DNA from: Solea solea
Taxonomy: Eukaryota; Chordata; Actinopteri; Pleuronectiformes; Soleidae
Assembly: GCF_958295425.1 (NCBI RefSeq)
Contig: NC_081150.1
Span: forward strand, 9,051,001-9,115,000
Length of the DNA stretch: 64,000 nt
Direction of reading: 5' to 3'
The notes beneath the pieces are model-generated. The model worked only from the letters and a program-made list of their open reading frames with translations, was not told the origin of the DNA and did no database searches. Both the position numbers and the translations under genes were made by a program. Below, piece after piece: positions 50,436 through 63,557 of this stretch (position 1 is the stretch's first letter; every line of letters starts with the position of its first letter).

Positions 50436-50742
50436 TTACACACACACACACACACAGTGTGTTGTTCAGCTATTCTTCTTAGGACACTGCACTAAACAAA
50501 GCATTATCCTTAACCTTAACCATAACTAGTTAATACCTAACCCGAACCTTAACCCTAACCACAATTTAATTCTCAGTTCCAATGAAATTAGGTTCTGCCT
50601 CATTAAGTCCAGGTTTTGGTCTCAATGAGGAATACTCGTCCTAACAAGGTCTGTGTTTATTCCAGGAAAGGTCCTAAAAAGTAAAAGGTAACAAATAATT
50701 ACCTAGATACAAGTACACACACATACACACACACACACCAAA
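50436..50742 (+). repeat. CA-flanked dispersed repeat, copy D
   Basis: The fullest copy. It has CA runs at both ends, cagctattcttcttaggac, then telomere-like words (ccttaaccttaacc, ccttaaccctaacc), gtccaggttttggtctcaat, cctaacaaggtctgtgttta and aaaggtcctaaaaagtaaaa. Confidence 0.75.
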
Positions 50743-51180
50743 ATTAAATATAAATACCATGCCGAATAATTATTACCTCAATGTCCACTTTTTTTTTTAC
50801 AGAGCTTTTAAATTATTTTGGATTGTTGTAAGTAGTTAAACCAAACTGCATCTACATGTACAGTCTTTGTTGTACATTGCAGATGAAGTCGGAATAAACA
50901 TAATAACAGACCTTAAACATCAGAATAAAGCAGACCATAAAGTACTGGACTATTAATAGACCTTTTATTGCACAGGTCAGAACTTTCTACGCTGAATACA
51001 ACACTGCCACCCGCTGGATAAATGCTAATACTGCACCTGAAAATGAAAATAATTGTATTTATTTTTTTTGTGATAATATAGCTCATATAGATATGTAACT
51101 GACAAATCATTATAACTTATAATCATTTCATTGTTCATTGTTCAAAACATTAGTTTTAATTATTCGTTATTAATGTCACA

Positions 51181-51217
<37 letters not shown>
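51181..51217. repeat. ATT trinucleotide microsatellite
   Basis: About 12 tandem att units. Confidence 0.95.
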
Positions 51218-51689
51218 ATATGGAGATGTGATTTCTAGTCAAGGGTAATTTGCAATCCCTGTCCCTGGTTATAGGCTTTTCTAAAAGCTATTTGGGTAAA
51301 ATAGAAAATACAGTAGCTACATTAGTTAAATTTACATTCAATAGAGACATTGTGGAAACTGGAAAGTGAAACACAGCCCTGTAAAGGGTCAATAAACAAT
51401 AAAGGATATACATCAGCTCCATTTTTGTATGTACTGTAATGTACTGTAGGTTTTCAAATACCTGCACTGACGCCATTCTTTAGGTGAAAAAAAGGTGCAT
51501 TATTCATGTAAGGAAAAGGACATAAATAAAAAACAATCATTCGAATGCTATTTATTTCTCAACACCAGATCAGTAGTTTGACCAAAATAAATGATATGTT
51601 ATAGTTTACAGTGTCAGTGAATGGGATTTTAAAGTTTAAAAAAAATAATAATAGTGTATCCAGAGGTAAACTAGATGTTTGCTAACCAA

Positions 51690-52060
51690 CATTACCATTC
51701 ATTCCGTCTTTTCCTTCCCCATCTTCCTGCCTGGTTGTCAGTGTTTCCCTCAACTCCCATTTAAGTGGCTGGGATTGACAGGTGGGCTATATCCATGCAA
51801 TATCACCCAGCGCACGTTCCTATTCCCTCCTGGAGCCTTCATCCGCTGGTCAAATTAACCTTCCGTGCCAACGGGAGGGGGCCCTGCGTGGGCCAATCAG
51901 CAGGTGATTAGGCCTGGGGTGGGAGGGGTGAGGGGTCACCGCGATGAGGCCATCGCAAGCCTGATTGGTTTCAATCAGCGGCCGGTCGCAAGGACAGCTG
52001 GGAGCTGAGCTGCAGTGAGCACTAATCAACGCATCCCACGGTGAGGCATGAACAGTCAGC
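51690..52060. promoter_or_regulatory. candidate regulatory element H with CCAATCAG motifs
   Basis: Unique sequence, more GC-rich than its surroundings. CCAATCAG, an NF-Y-type site, occurs at 51893-51900 on the plus strand and inverted at 51961-51968. The second belongs to a 7-bp inverted repeat, ctgattg and caatcag, with a 4-base spacer. Such pairs are common in promoters and enhancers, so this could be a distal enhancer or an unannotated transcription start. No open frame of note is linked to it. Confidence 0.4.
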
Positions 52061-54599
52061 ACACACACGCATATAAATGCACACACACACACACACACAT
52101 GCACACACACAGTAGATTGATGTTGGCATACACACACTGACATCATGGACATCACAGTGTGCACACTTTCACACGGAGACAAGAAACACAGACAAATACA
52201 CGCAGTGAGACACAGAGAGCAGAAATGAACAGTCAGGACCACAACAGATAAACAGAAAATCTCATAATGGAAAGCCAGAGTAAAGAGAAAGGGGGAGAGA
52301 GAGAGAGAGATGTGCTCAAAGCAACCACAGAATCTCACACTAAATTGAATGACTAATTGCATTGGATTCGTTAATTTAACCACTGGCACATCTGATAGAG
52401 GCCCGTGACGTTGGTTATCTATGCCCTGTCCTGTGAGCCACAGTAAAACATCTATGTCTCGTGTTCTGCTGATTCTCATTCATGCCCGTGATAAAAAGTA
52501 CAACACTGACCAATTTGCAGAACGGATGGAACAAGATAGGTCACAAAAAGCACATTTTAAACCTCTATTTCATTGGGTTGACAGTGGAAAAGCTCTGTGA
52601 TCTGATTACGACGCCTGCAGCTGCAGGAGGATGGTGTACAGTAGGTCTGTTGTCACTTTGATATATTTGTTAGATGTAAGAGTAGGGAAACTTGCTTTAA
52701 GTATTTTCTAAAAGCCCTGGCATTAAAACAAAGTGAAATGGGTTCCATGGCAACAGTGTCACCATTTTCTTGTGATATGACCTTTTAATGGCCCTGTCTG
52801 ACACAACATGCTACACTTTCTCTCCGTTTCTTTTCTTCTTCTACAAAGGAAAATTAAAGTATTTATATCTGCTCAAAACCTGAGACAAATACTTGACACT
52901 GCTAGTGAGTGAGTTTACCAGCAGCAAATAAATTCACATGCTGGGCAGGGGCCCGAGAGGTGGAGGATGCAGATGGAGCCCACGGGAAGGAACAAGACCC
53001 CAACAACAATAGTAATCAGCTCTGGCCTGGAGCAGTAAATGTCAGCAACGCATTATGATACTTATCATTCAAACTCTGTCTCTCAAACACCTGTCATGAT
53101 CCATGGAGGAGTAATCAGTCTCAGCCTCATGCTGATGATGCTGAGACACTGTGGAATCTGGATAAAATGCTGTTGTCCATACAAAAATTGCATAGTAACA
53201 GTTGCCAAGATATTTAAAGGAGCTGGAAGTTTCCTCTGCCACAAGACAAAAGGTCATGACATGTACTCTAGACTCTATCTTCAGGTCGGACTATAGAAGT
53301 AACTCACTACAGTACAGTAAGTGAACACTGGTGAGAGGAATGACGTTTATATCTGACAAAATCTTGACTGTTATTGTACCCAATAATCTTCCATACAGTT
53401 TGTAGCACCCTTGATTCTCCAGAAAGTGTTTGGAATTCTGACTGGTGGTAACCACTGTTTTGTTGTTGTTTTATTTACCATGTAATCCTGGTTATTTCTA
53501 GGAATAATCACACCAGACATTAGACAATACTCTCAGTATGTGGAGTATGAAAATACATCACTAGCTGTACCATATGAAACAAAGCTTCACTTTTATGTTA
53601 ACAGAGTCACAGTAAATGCAGTGTATCTGTGGGTTTACCAGTTAGCAGTAAAGAAAGCTACAGTGTTGAAACGTTACCCTGCAACTGCACACATGCTTTG
53701 CTTCATGCTGCTCTTTTGACGTCTCTCTGTTTTTTTAAGAATGGCTCATATTTTTGTTTGTCACAGGTTACAATTAATTACGTTTTACAGTATGAATGTG
53801 GTTATGCATGTTGCATAGAGACTTACAAAAGAGGAATAAGCAACATAGAAGACGTCCTGGAAAGAACTCCACTAGATAGGAACAGTGGACAGACAGAGGG
53901 TGAGAGTGCAGAAGTGGATCCAAGTGCAGAAAGAGATCGTGCAGGGGAGGGGGTAAAAGGTAAGTGCTAGGGCAGAAGATGCTCTTGAAAGAGCTGGGTC
54001 TTCAAGAGCTTCTTGAAGAGAGATAGGGACCCTCCTGTTCTGGTAGCGCTCAGTCGGTCGGAACAACACACAATCACACATCAACTGTATGTTAGTATGG
54101 CCTGGGGTGGAGTATGAGGCAGCTGGCCCCTGGGCACAGACTGGAAAAGGCACTACACCCCCTGTTCATTGCCACACAGACACACAAATCAGCTGCGGTA
54201 CCAATATCGTGCAAAAGAAAGTTATAAATATTTTGATTGTATCATGTAAAGAATCTCACTGATTCCCCTCCTCCCACAACTTAAACGTGTTTTTTGTCGA
54301 GCAACACCTGGCGAATAATAACCTTTGTTAGTTGACTGAGGGCTGAGGGGCTCTATTAAGCAGAGCCAGCTCTAGGGGCGCCATATAGGTGGTCACCTAG
54401 GGCGCCATCTACTGGAGGGGTGCCAGACGACCACAAACAAAAACAATATATGAACATAAATCTTCACATTGGTAACCTACTTCTCTTAACAAATAATAGT
54501 TAAAGACAGAGAAAAGAAAAAGAGAGAATGTATGGAAGTTCAGACATGTGACATTTAAATTAACTGTAATGTAACGGTAATATGCAACATGTAATGTAA
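52061..54599. other. gene desert segment left of tmem63a
   Basis: No supported gene. Around 54000-54065 the words gagctgggtcttcaagagct and gcttcttgaag resemble a common teleost retroposon fragment. At about 54363-54425 a gggcgcc-containing inverted motif resembles another dispersed repeat. The open frame at 53629-53970 spans this and is not a recognisable protein. Confidence 0.5.
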
Positions 54600-54985
54600 T
54601 ATTGCAGTAACTTATTATTATGAGATAGTAAGTCATAATTATGAGAAATAATGGCATTATTATAAGGTAATCATTCATTATTATGAGATAATAAGTCATT
54701 ATTATGAGATATGTCATAATTATGAGAATAATAAGTCATTATTATGAGATAATAAGTCATTATAATGACATAATGAATCATTATTATGAGACAGTAGGTC
54801 ATAATTATGAGAAAGTATCTGATTATTATGAGATAATAAGTGATAATTATGAGATCATAACTAGTTTTTACAGATAGTAAATCATAATTACGAGATAATA
54901 AGTAATTATTATGAGATAGTAAGTCATATTACAAGATAATAAGTCATACTTATGAGAAAGTATCTCATTATTATGAGTTATTAAT
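54600..54985. repeat. degenerate 21-bp minisatellite
   Basis: About 18 diverged copies of a 21-bp unit centred on gagataataagtcattatta, with variants such as cataattatgaga. It ends about 240 bp before the candidate tmem63a promoter. Confidence 0.85.
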
Positions 54986-55199
54986 ATATATAATTATTTT
55001 TCAAGTAGATGAAAAACAGGTTTCCATATAAATGTCTAAACTAATAAATAAACCTTGCATAAATGCCTCTTATACTTCCTAAATTGGAGATACCTGGGCT
55101 ACATTCATTGTCATTGTTCACAAGTGTGAACTGTGGAGTAAAGTGACTTATCATCACTGCAGTAGTGGAAACAGTTTAACACGTGTGATTTGCTTAAGT

Positions 55200-55345
55200 C
55201 TAAGGGAGGCTCCCGCATGAGTGCGCATGCGCACAAGAGCGACATATAGAGCAAGAAAGCGTTGACGACGGACCATATTTCAGGTATTATTTGCGGTAAA
55301 GAAACAAGTTTCCATCTGCGTAGAAAACACGACTTTCAGGTAAAA
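55200..55345 (+). promoter_or_regulatory. candidate tmem63a promoter and first non-coding exon
   Basis: A perfect 12-bp palindrome tgcgcatgcgca at 55222-55233 matches the NRF1 consensus, typical of CpG-type promoters of broadly expressed genes. Possible splice donors follow at 55284 (cag then gtatta) and 55340 (cag then gtaaaa). A strong acceptor, ttgtttttatttcag, ends at 56446, ahead of the coding start at 56586. A non-coding first exon joined to 56447 is therefore plausible; transcript data are lacking. Confidence 0.5.
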
Positions 55346-56585
55346 GCACATAACTTCTATTACTGTATAGAACAGCGAGTGTTAGCCTCTCCAGAAAAGT
55401 TTGGGGAGTTTTGAAAGCGTTTGTTGACATATCTATGTGGCGGTTTGAATGTTCTGTAACCTTTTCTCGACTGTAGCTGTCGCCTAAATGTCACAACATT
55501 TACCGCAGCAACGTGTGTAACTTTGGGAAGTTGGGTTAGACAACAAGGAACTTCTCTGTCTCTCTTGAAGTGAGTCAACTGTTAAGAGAGCGAAGAGGTT
55601 TCACTCTGACGAGAAATGCCCGCACTCTCTAAAAACTAGAAAGACAACATTATCTGACCCTCATCTCGTTAAATCTATCACTCGGTAATTTTAATGTCAC
55701 GGATTAACAGTAAAATGTGTTTTTGGTTTTATTGTTGGCTTTTGAATTATGACTCACAGCCGCGTCCTCGTGACTCCGCGAGCGTGTTCCATCAATTTTC
55801 TGAGGTGGGGCGTGAGTGCTCTGTTTGTGTCCGTGACAGCAGGATTTGACTCGGTTTCCAGTAGTGAAACAGCAGAGTCACTCAGTCACTGGCTGTCGTT
55901 TGAGCGTTATTTCACTGACGTCCATGTCTCCGTGACACGAGAAATCTCTTACTACTGCTGCTGTGCAGTCTTAGAATAATTAAAAATGCAACTATAATGT
56001 AGATGCTTCTGGATACACGAGCGTAAACACAGTAGGTTTTCTGAATCTAAAAACACTCACAGTAACTTATTCAGAGCATACGTTTCATGGTTGTTCACAT
56101 ATAACATTACATATTGTGTGTATAAATGTGTTGTTTAGTCCACTTTGACAATTAGACTCCAGGTACAAAACATGTAATTAATGAAGTATTCATAAACAGA
56201 GCAATACTAGTGATAATTATTAACATCCTCTGTTTTAAGAAGCTCATCACAACCGATATCGAAAGTATAATTTGACTAGTAATGTCACTCAATGACATTA
56301 TTTTCAATGAAAATTGACAAATCAGTGTAAATTCAAGCAAAAATCCCAAATCTGAAAGTGCTGCCTTTATATAAAATGGTGTTCCATTGTATTAACTCTG
56401 GCAATTAGTTAAAATGTGCTTAGATTCACAGTTGTTTTTATTTCAGATAATCAAAAATACTAGTATTATTAAAACTGAGCAAGACATTTGAAGATGTCCT
56501 TTTGGTCTCAAGGAAACTGTTACTTGTGCACATACAGGCTGCTACTGTCAGTCTCTGAAGACAAACTGCCGGTTCCACACCAGCG

Positions 56586-59500
56586 ATGGCTTCCCTGTGG
56601 TGGCTGAACTCGAACCTCACCACTCACTTTTCAGACAATGAAACCTGCATCAGCTCGGCACACAGCACCGTACTGACTGGAGTCCCATTTGGAGGAGTGC
56701 CGGTTGTACTGCTTCTCGATTTTGCTGTCTTCCTGGTAAGTGTCTCTCTCGTTTGCCTCAGATGTGATTCCCGATCTAATGAATGTCCTGTGACACCAAT
56801 TATGTCAACTTCTTTCTGTTGTGTCTTCAGAGGAAGGAAAATACTTGCTACTCCCTAGACTACAATCTTTTATTTTAAGCGTATTATTTAACTAAAGGAA
56901 TCTTAACAATCTGCGATATAGAGCTGCAACTAAAGATTATTTTCATAAACTATTCATCCGTCAGTTATTTTCGTCAATGAATGAAGTATTTGTCAGAAAA
57001 TGTTGAAAAGAGTTGATTGTTGTTTCCCAAACTGCGAAAAGATGATGTTTTCAGATGTTTTAACATTTCTTAAACTTTTATTTACTTATTCATGTTATAT
57101 ATTTTTAACACTTTCTTTTTAAAATAGTAATCCTGATTTTCTCCTTAACTTATTTATTATTACAATTATCTTTTTTACCTTTACATTTTTGGGCTTACAA
57201 TTATAATATACCCTTTTAAAAAAGTTGTTATCGATTGCACTTGTAGTCATATCTCAAAGTTGTCTGTGTTGTTTTGAAAAGTTTGCGTGAAGCACCGTGG
57301 ATCTGCCTTCGTGTATGTAAGGTGCTCTGCAAATAAAACTGCCTTGCCGTTCTTTCTCCCAGTAAATATGTCTTCAAGTGTAAATATTATTATTACTCTG
57401 TACAGGTCTTTCCACTGCGCTGTAATGAGCTATAATGGGTTTTTCTTTTCATCTACAGGTGCTGCTCCTCATCTTCTCTATTATCAGGAAGAAGTTTTGG
57501 GACCATGGGCGTATAGCGCTGATAGCAGACGCAGACACTGAATGGTAAACGAACAAACTTAAGCTGGGAGTAGTACACATACTGATCAGAAGACGAGAGC
57601 TAAGTTTAGTAAACTGGAATTATTACTGACACTTGAATTTGCATTTCAGGTTCCCCGAAGCAGGAAATCATCGAAATAATCGCTTTTTATCCTTTGTGTC
57701 TACAGACGATAACTTAGAATATGAACAGGTATGTAAAAGCACCATTAAACTGCACCTCTAGTCACGTTATGACAAATCAACACTGCTATTTAAATATTGT
57801 TTTAGTCATTATAGAGTAGATCAAGACATAGCCAAGCTTTACGATAACTGGCGTGACATTCTATCCTATCCATTACTAAGCCACTATTTTACTCTTGTAT
57901 GCTTTTAACTAAACATTACAGTACAGTGATAAGTCATCAATATAATTTATGGCTGACTAAGCAAAGATTATCTTAATATTTTTACAAATCTGTGGTAAAA
58001 TATTAAAGTCATTGATGCATATTGAAACTTTTGTTTTTACTGATATAGAACCCTAACTCACCCTCACCTAATCTCATCTCTTTGTCATCAGGGATTTTGC
58101 TCCTGGCTGCCATACATCCTCACAATGGAGTAAGTGACCGTGGTTTGACCCCTAATTCAATAACACCCATTGTTTCTTATCTTGTGTCGTATGCATTTCA
58201 TGCTGCGTAAACAAGTCATGTGTTGGTTTTTCTAATTTGTGTGTTGTGTGTCTCTGTGTGTGTGCGTCAGTGAGGAAAGAATCAAAGCCAAATGCGGCAT
58301 GGATGCCATTCACTACCTGTCCTTTCAGCGTCATGTGATCATCTTGCTGGTAGTTATGACCGTCACCTCCCTTGCAGTCATACTGCCTGTCAACCTGACT
58401 GGAGACCTGCTCGGTGAGTTCAGTGTTATTACTGACTGTCTCACGGTCTCACAACATTCTACAAACTAAAATACTAATATCAACTAGTGTCTGATAGTGT
58501 CTGAAACACAGACTTACATACTTTACACTGTATTTTCACCCATTAATTAAAAAAAGAAAGAAAAAAAAAGTCAATTTAATCCAGTCTAATTTAGCCAGGT
58601 GTGTATTTAATTTATATTTTATGGTGTGTTCATGGAGCTTCATTTTCTTGACTCTACGCACTCACATTTTAATTAAAAACTGTCTGGTTTCCTCTTTTAG
58701 GCAATGATGCCAAAGATTTTGGAAGGACGACTATTGGGAATCTTCAAAAGGGGTAACTATTGAATGAGACTATGAACCTATTAAAAAGCTTCGATTGTGC
58801 GGAGGGGTTTTGTGATTTTAATCATGCCAAAATGTTTGTCATCTCTGCTCCCAGGGACAATCTGCTATGGTTGCACACAGTGTTTGCCGTGATCTACCTG
58901 GTCCTGACAGTTGTTCTGTTGCGACGTCACACATCGCAGATGAAAGACATATACAGCGAGACAGTGAGAGTTTTGATGTTACTTTACATAAGGAACTTAA
59001 TTCACACTATTTCTTTCTTCTATTCATCTACACATGTATGATGAAAGCTGCAGCAGATCATGGGTCAATCTTACTAACTAGATATCACTACTGTTTCCCT
59101 TCGTAGACCAGAAACACCCTGTTTGTGTCCTGGATTCCCAAAACGGCAACAGAGGAAGCTGTGAAGACCCATTTCACGTGAGTGGACTTAACTGATAAAG
59201 TGCATCCACCGTCCTCAGCGAGTTGGCTCTCAGTCTTGATGCATTGTACTCGCATCTCACCATAAATAGTAGCCACCTGCCGCATTCCTCACTGTTGTTA
59301 TTGTTTTTGCACAGAGAGGCCTATCCTTCCTGTCAAGTCACTGCTGTGACTCTGGGCTATGATGTGGCCAAGCTCATGCAGCTTCATAAAGAAAGGTGAG
59401 AAATCACATGTTGGATTTAAGTTGTGTGCAGTTAATCTTCCTTAAAATTTTAGTTTTACGGTGAATAGATTTCTCTGCAGCGTGACAGTTGTCCATTGCT

Positions 59501-62500
59501 ACAAATCCAGAAATTCACTGTGTATTTCACGCTTATTGTTTTGCATATTGCAAGAATGTCTACAGAGGTGCAAGCAGCATGTGAAGCGTCCTTATTTTGT
59601 TACTTTATATAAACCAAATTGTGTTTTTTAACCCCCAGGGTTCGAGCGGGGAAAAACCTGCGCTACTACGAGCTCGTCTTCCAGAGAACAGGAAACCGTG
59701 AGTTGATAAACCCGCGCGTGTGTGGGAGCCTCTGTTGCTGCGCCAACTCTGAGAAGGTGAGGTGAATGCTTTCATCATGTGTCACTTATGTAAGGATTTA
59801 TTGGAAAAGATAACTGAACTAAATACAGCAAATCAAAGGTTGTAATTCATTTCACTCACACGGGCAATGAATTAAAGCTGCTGTGCGTAACGTTCTGTGA
59901 TTTCATTTTATATATTTTATTTTTTTTGGTGATTATGATTCAGTAAAACAGAAACAAGGTTATTTGACGACATTCTTAGAGCAATCAACACTGCATTTGA
60001 CTATGTTTTGAATGTTATAGACTATTGTTTATACTTAAACGTTACACACACTACAGTATTAAGGAGTTATTTTTACTGCAAGGTTCAAATAATGATTTAA
60101 AGTTTTAAATATGTTGTGTCTGTATGCTTTTTTTTTTTTTTTTTAGGTTGACGCCATAGAGTATTACTGTGCTAAAGAAAAGGACCTGCTGGAAGAGGTG
60201 AGCAAGCAGGTGGAACTTGTGCCACAGCGCCCCCTGGGGATGGCTTTTGTGACCCTGCAGAACGAGTCTATGGCTAAGTAGTGAGTAGCTTTTTCTGAGC
60301 GCTTGTGCCTGTAATTATACGGTGAAGAAACCACTGTTAAATCTGAAGCATGTGACAGAACATGTGAAACCCCGTCCAAGAGTAATACTCACAATAATGC
60401 GGTAGATCCAGCCCACACCTTTAACACGTGGACAGAGGACAGAGAAGACACAACAGAACACAGAGTGACACGTGACAGTTGAAAATATGAACATTTGTTC
60501 TCAACTATGATGAGTCTGAAATCAGCAGGATGACATGAGGTGACAGTGTGTGTCATCTGGTCTAATCAAGACATTTACTCTCTTTTATTGTCAACACATG
60601 ACTTGTTTTTTTTTTACTGGGAACAGGTCGTCGTCGCATGTTAATGTTTATCACTAACTGCTGTCATTGACTCTCACGTCAGCATTCTGAAAGACTTCAA
60701 TGCAGTCGAGTGTGGCAGCTGTTGTGGGAAAGAGCCCCAGCCTTCATCCAATAGCAGAAACCTGAAAGTGAATAAGTGGAGCATCAAGTTCGCCCCTCAC
60801 CCAGAAAATGTGTTCTGGTAAGATCTACGGCACCAAACCACCAAACACGTCATTACGTCAAACGTCATTTGGATCATTTGTCTTGTTGTCAATTATTGAG
60901 AAGACACGTTTTTCTCTCTCTTCCTTACTTCTTCCCTTTTCCTCCTTGTGCCACAGGGACAATCTGTCAGTGCAGGGATTTCCCTGGTTCATGCGCTATC
61001 TGGTGCTCAACATCGCCCTTTTCTTCCTGCTCACCTTCCTCACCACTCCGACTATCATTATCAACACCATGGACAAGTTTAGCGTGACAAAGCCCATTGA
61101 CTATCTCAACGTGAGTCTCGTAAACATACAAACACGTTTGTCACAAGTTTACTTTCAAGTGTATTGCAGTGATCTTTTCTTTTCTTTTTTAACCTTAGAG
61201 CCCTATTATCAGTCAGTTCTTCCCCACTCTGCTGCTGTGGTCCTTCTCTGCATTACTGCCAACCATAGTCTACTATTCCACACTAGGAGAAGCACACTGG
61301 AGCAGGTATCACAATCTCTTTCTCACATACACACACACAGGTTTGTGTAGTTGTGCTTCTTTGTACACTGCATGAACATCCATTTATCTAGTCAGCCAAA
61401 ACAAAGCCTTATCGTCAAACATAACCAGTTCATACTTAACCCAATCCTATTTCAAAGCTCTAAACTTAACCAGTTCCTCAGAAAGTCTCTGGTCCTGACA
61501 AGGTCAAAGTGTATGCCTTAATTGGTTATAAAAAGCTAACAAATAGAACACGCACAGACACACACACCGAGGAAATAGGTTTGATCATATTGCCCGTGTC
61601 TCTCAGGTCCAGCGAACAGCTGAGCATGATGGGTAAACTCTACTTCTTCCTGCTCTTCATGGTGCTGATCCTCCCGTCACTCGGACTCACCAGGTAATTT
61701 GTGTAACCATCACTTTTAATAATCAGGTTTCCAGGATCCATGATGATTTTATATTTGCACTAGTAATTCGAATGAAATAAACTACAAAAAAAAAATGATC
61801 AGGTGTAAGATTTAAGTTAGACATGCTTGTGTGTGTCCACAGTAAAATGCGCAGAATATATGTGAACGTCACATGCAAGTGTTATCTTCCTTTCAAGCTA
61901 GTTACTGCATTTTTCCTTTGTCTTTTCAGCCTTGCTGTATTTTTCCGCTGGCTGTTTGATAAAGAGTTTCTAGCAGATGGAAAACTAAGGTTTGAGTAAG
62001 TATTTCCTCTTTACTGATCTGTGTGTTAATCAACAATGTTCAAATTTAATTTCACGAATTCAACAAGAGTTTGTCTCACTGTTTCAGTCCTTCCTGAATC
62101 AAGTTCCTTGTCTTGTCCTAAATGTATTTTACTAATCAATTGTACTTTATTGTCCTCTATTCTTTTATCTGTTTGTTTTCCCTTTCTTCTCTACACCAGG
62201 TGTGTGTTTCTACCTGACCAAGGGGCCTTTTTTGTCAACTATGTGATCGCAGCGGCCCTGATCGGCTGTGGGATGGAACTGCTGCGGTTGCCTGCGTTAC
62301 TGCTTTACTGCATTCGTTTGATATTTGCAAGCTCTGCCGCTGAAAGGAAATATGTCAAACAGGTCTGTAATAATACACTGTTTAACTATAACTCTTATTG
62401 TGTTATCAGAATGTGTAATGTAAAAATATGTTATTGATATTAACAAGATCGATAAATGAGATCTCATGTTTGCTTGTAAACTCACAAAGTCTCCTGTCTT

Positions 62501-63518
62501 ACAGAACCAGGCTTATGAATTTCAATACGGAGCCATGTATGGATGGACCCTCTGCGTGTTCACTGTCATCATGGCTTACAGCATCATTTGCCCTATCATC
62601 GTGCCATTTGGTGAGTATATCAGTCTTTACCAGAGCCATATATGTAAAGTCACATGTTGTGTTGTGGCTCTTAATGGCTGTCTTGTGTGTCTGACTCCAT
62701 CAGGTCTCGTGTACATGCTCCTGAAACAGCTGGTGGACAAATACAACCTGTACTTTGCCTACCTGCCCGCCCGCCTTGATGTCCATGTCCACCTGGGAGC
62801 TGTCAATCAAGCTCTGGCCGCACCCATCATCTCCCTTATATGGCTCTACTTCTTTTCCGTCCTCAGAACAGGTAAGAGACAAGCGTCGGCTTAACTGGCC
62901 AAAAGGTGAAAGCTGTATTGCGGAACTTTTACACGTTAGATTCATTTTCAGATGAGTTCACGAAGGTGTCGAAGGCGTTAACCTAGGTTTTTTCCTCCAC
63001 TCATGCCTTAAAAATTAAGTGTTAATATCACAAACTCTCTTAACATTCCCATCCATGATTCCTTAAGTGAAGCATGTCTACAGTGTAACAACAATGCCAT
63101 TATTGCCCTTGTGTAAGTATCCCATGACATGCAGCTGCAAAATAAAAGACTTTGTTCATGTGTTAGGTTTCTGGGCTCCCACATCTCTTTTCACCCTGGT
63201 TGTCCTGTGTATCACCGTCTTTATTGGCATCAGCTACACCTGCTTCGGTCACTTTAAATACCTCAGTCCACTCAACTATAAGGTGAGTGTTCGCCTCTGT
63301 GTTCACATGTTTGCCGTCTCTCAGAATTACCAAGCCCTAATGTTGTTTGTTTTATTTTGCAGGTGAAAGACAGGGGCGAGGAAACAGCAGAAGAAGACAC
63401 AGAGGTATTGCTCTTATTATGCAACAAATTCCAACATCATTAAATCACAACTTTGATATTAGGTTGTGGTATATTCATGCACTTTCTGTCCTCTTATTAT
63501 GTCATTGATGTTTTAAAG

Positions 63519-63557
<39 letters not shown>

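Larger units (their letters stand above)
48216..51689. other. gene desert segment
   Basis: No supported gene. Poly-G near 48806-48816, GT run at 50065-50097, CA run at 50297-50325, dispersed-repeat copy D and an ATT microsatellite at 51181-51217. Between about 49030 and 49380 there is unique sequence with moderate GC content that opens frames on both strands; no domain was recognised. Confidence 0.55.

Noticed and set aside
50505..50565. Interstitial telomeric repeat
   Set aside because: The ttaacc/ctaacc words are irregular and are part of the CA-flanked dispersed repeat found in five places, not a TTAGGG array.
51850..52479. Minus-strand open frame of 209 codons
   Set aside because: Contains GT/CA-repeat-derived Val-Cys stretches and overlaps a candidate regulatory element; no domain seen.
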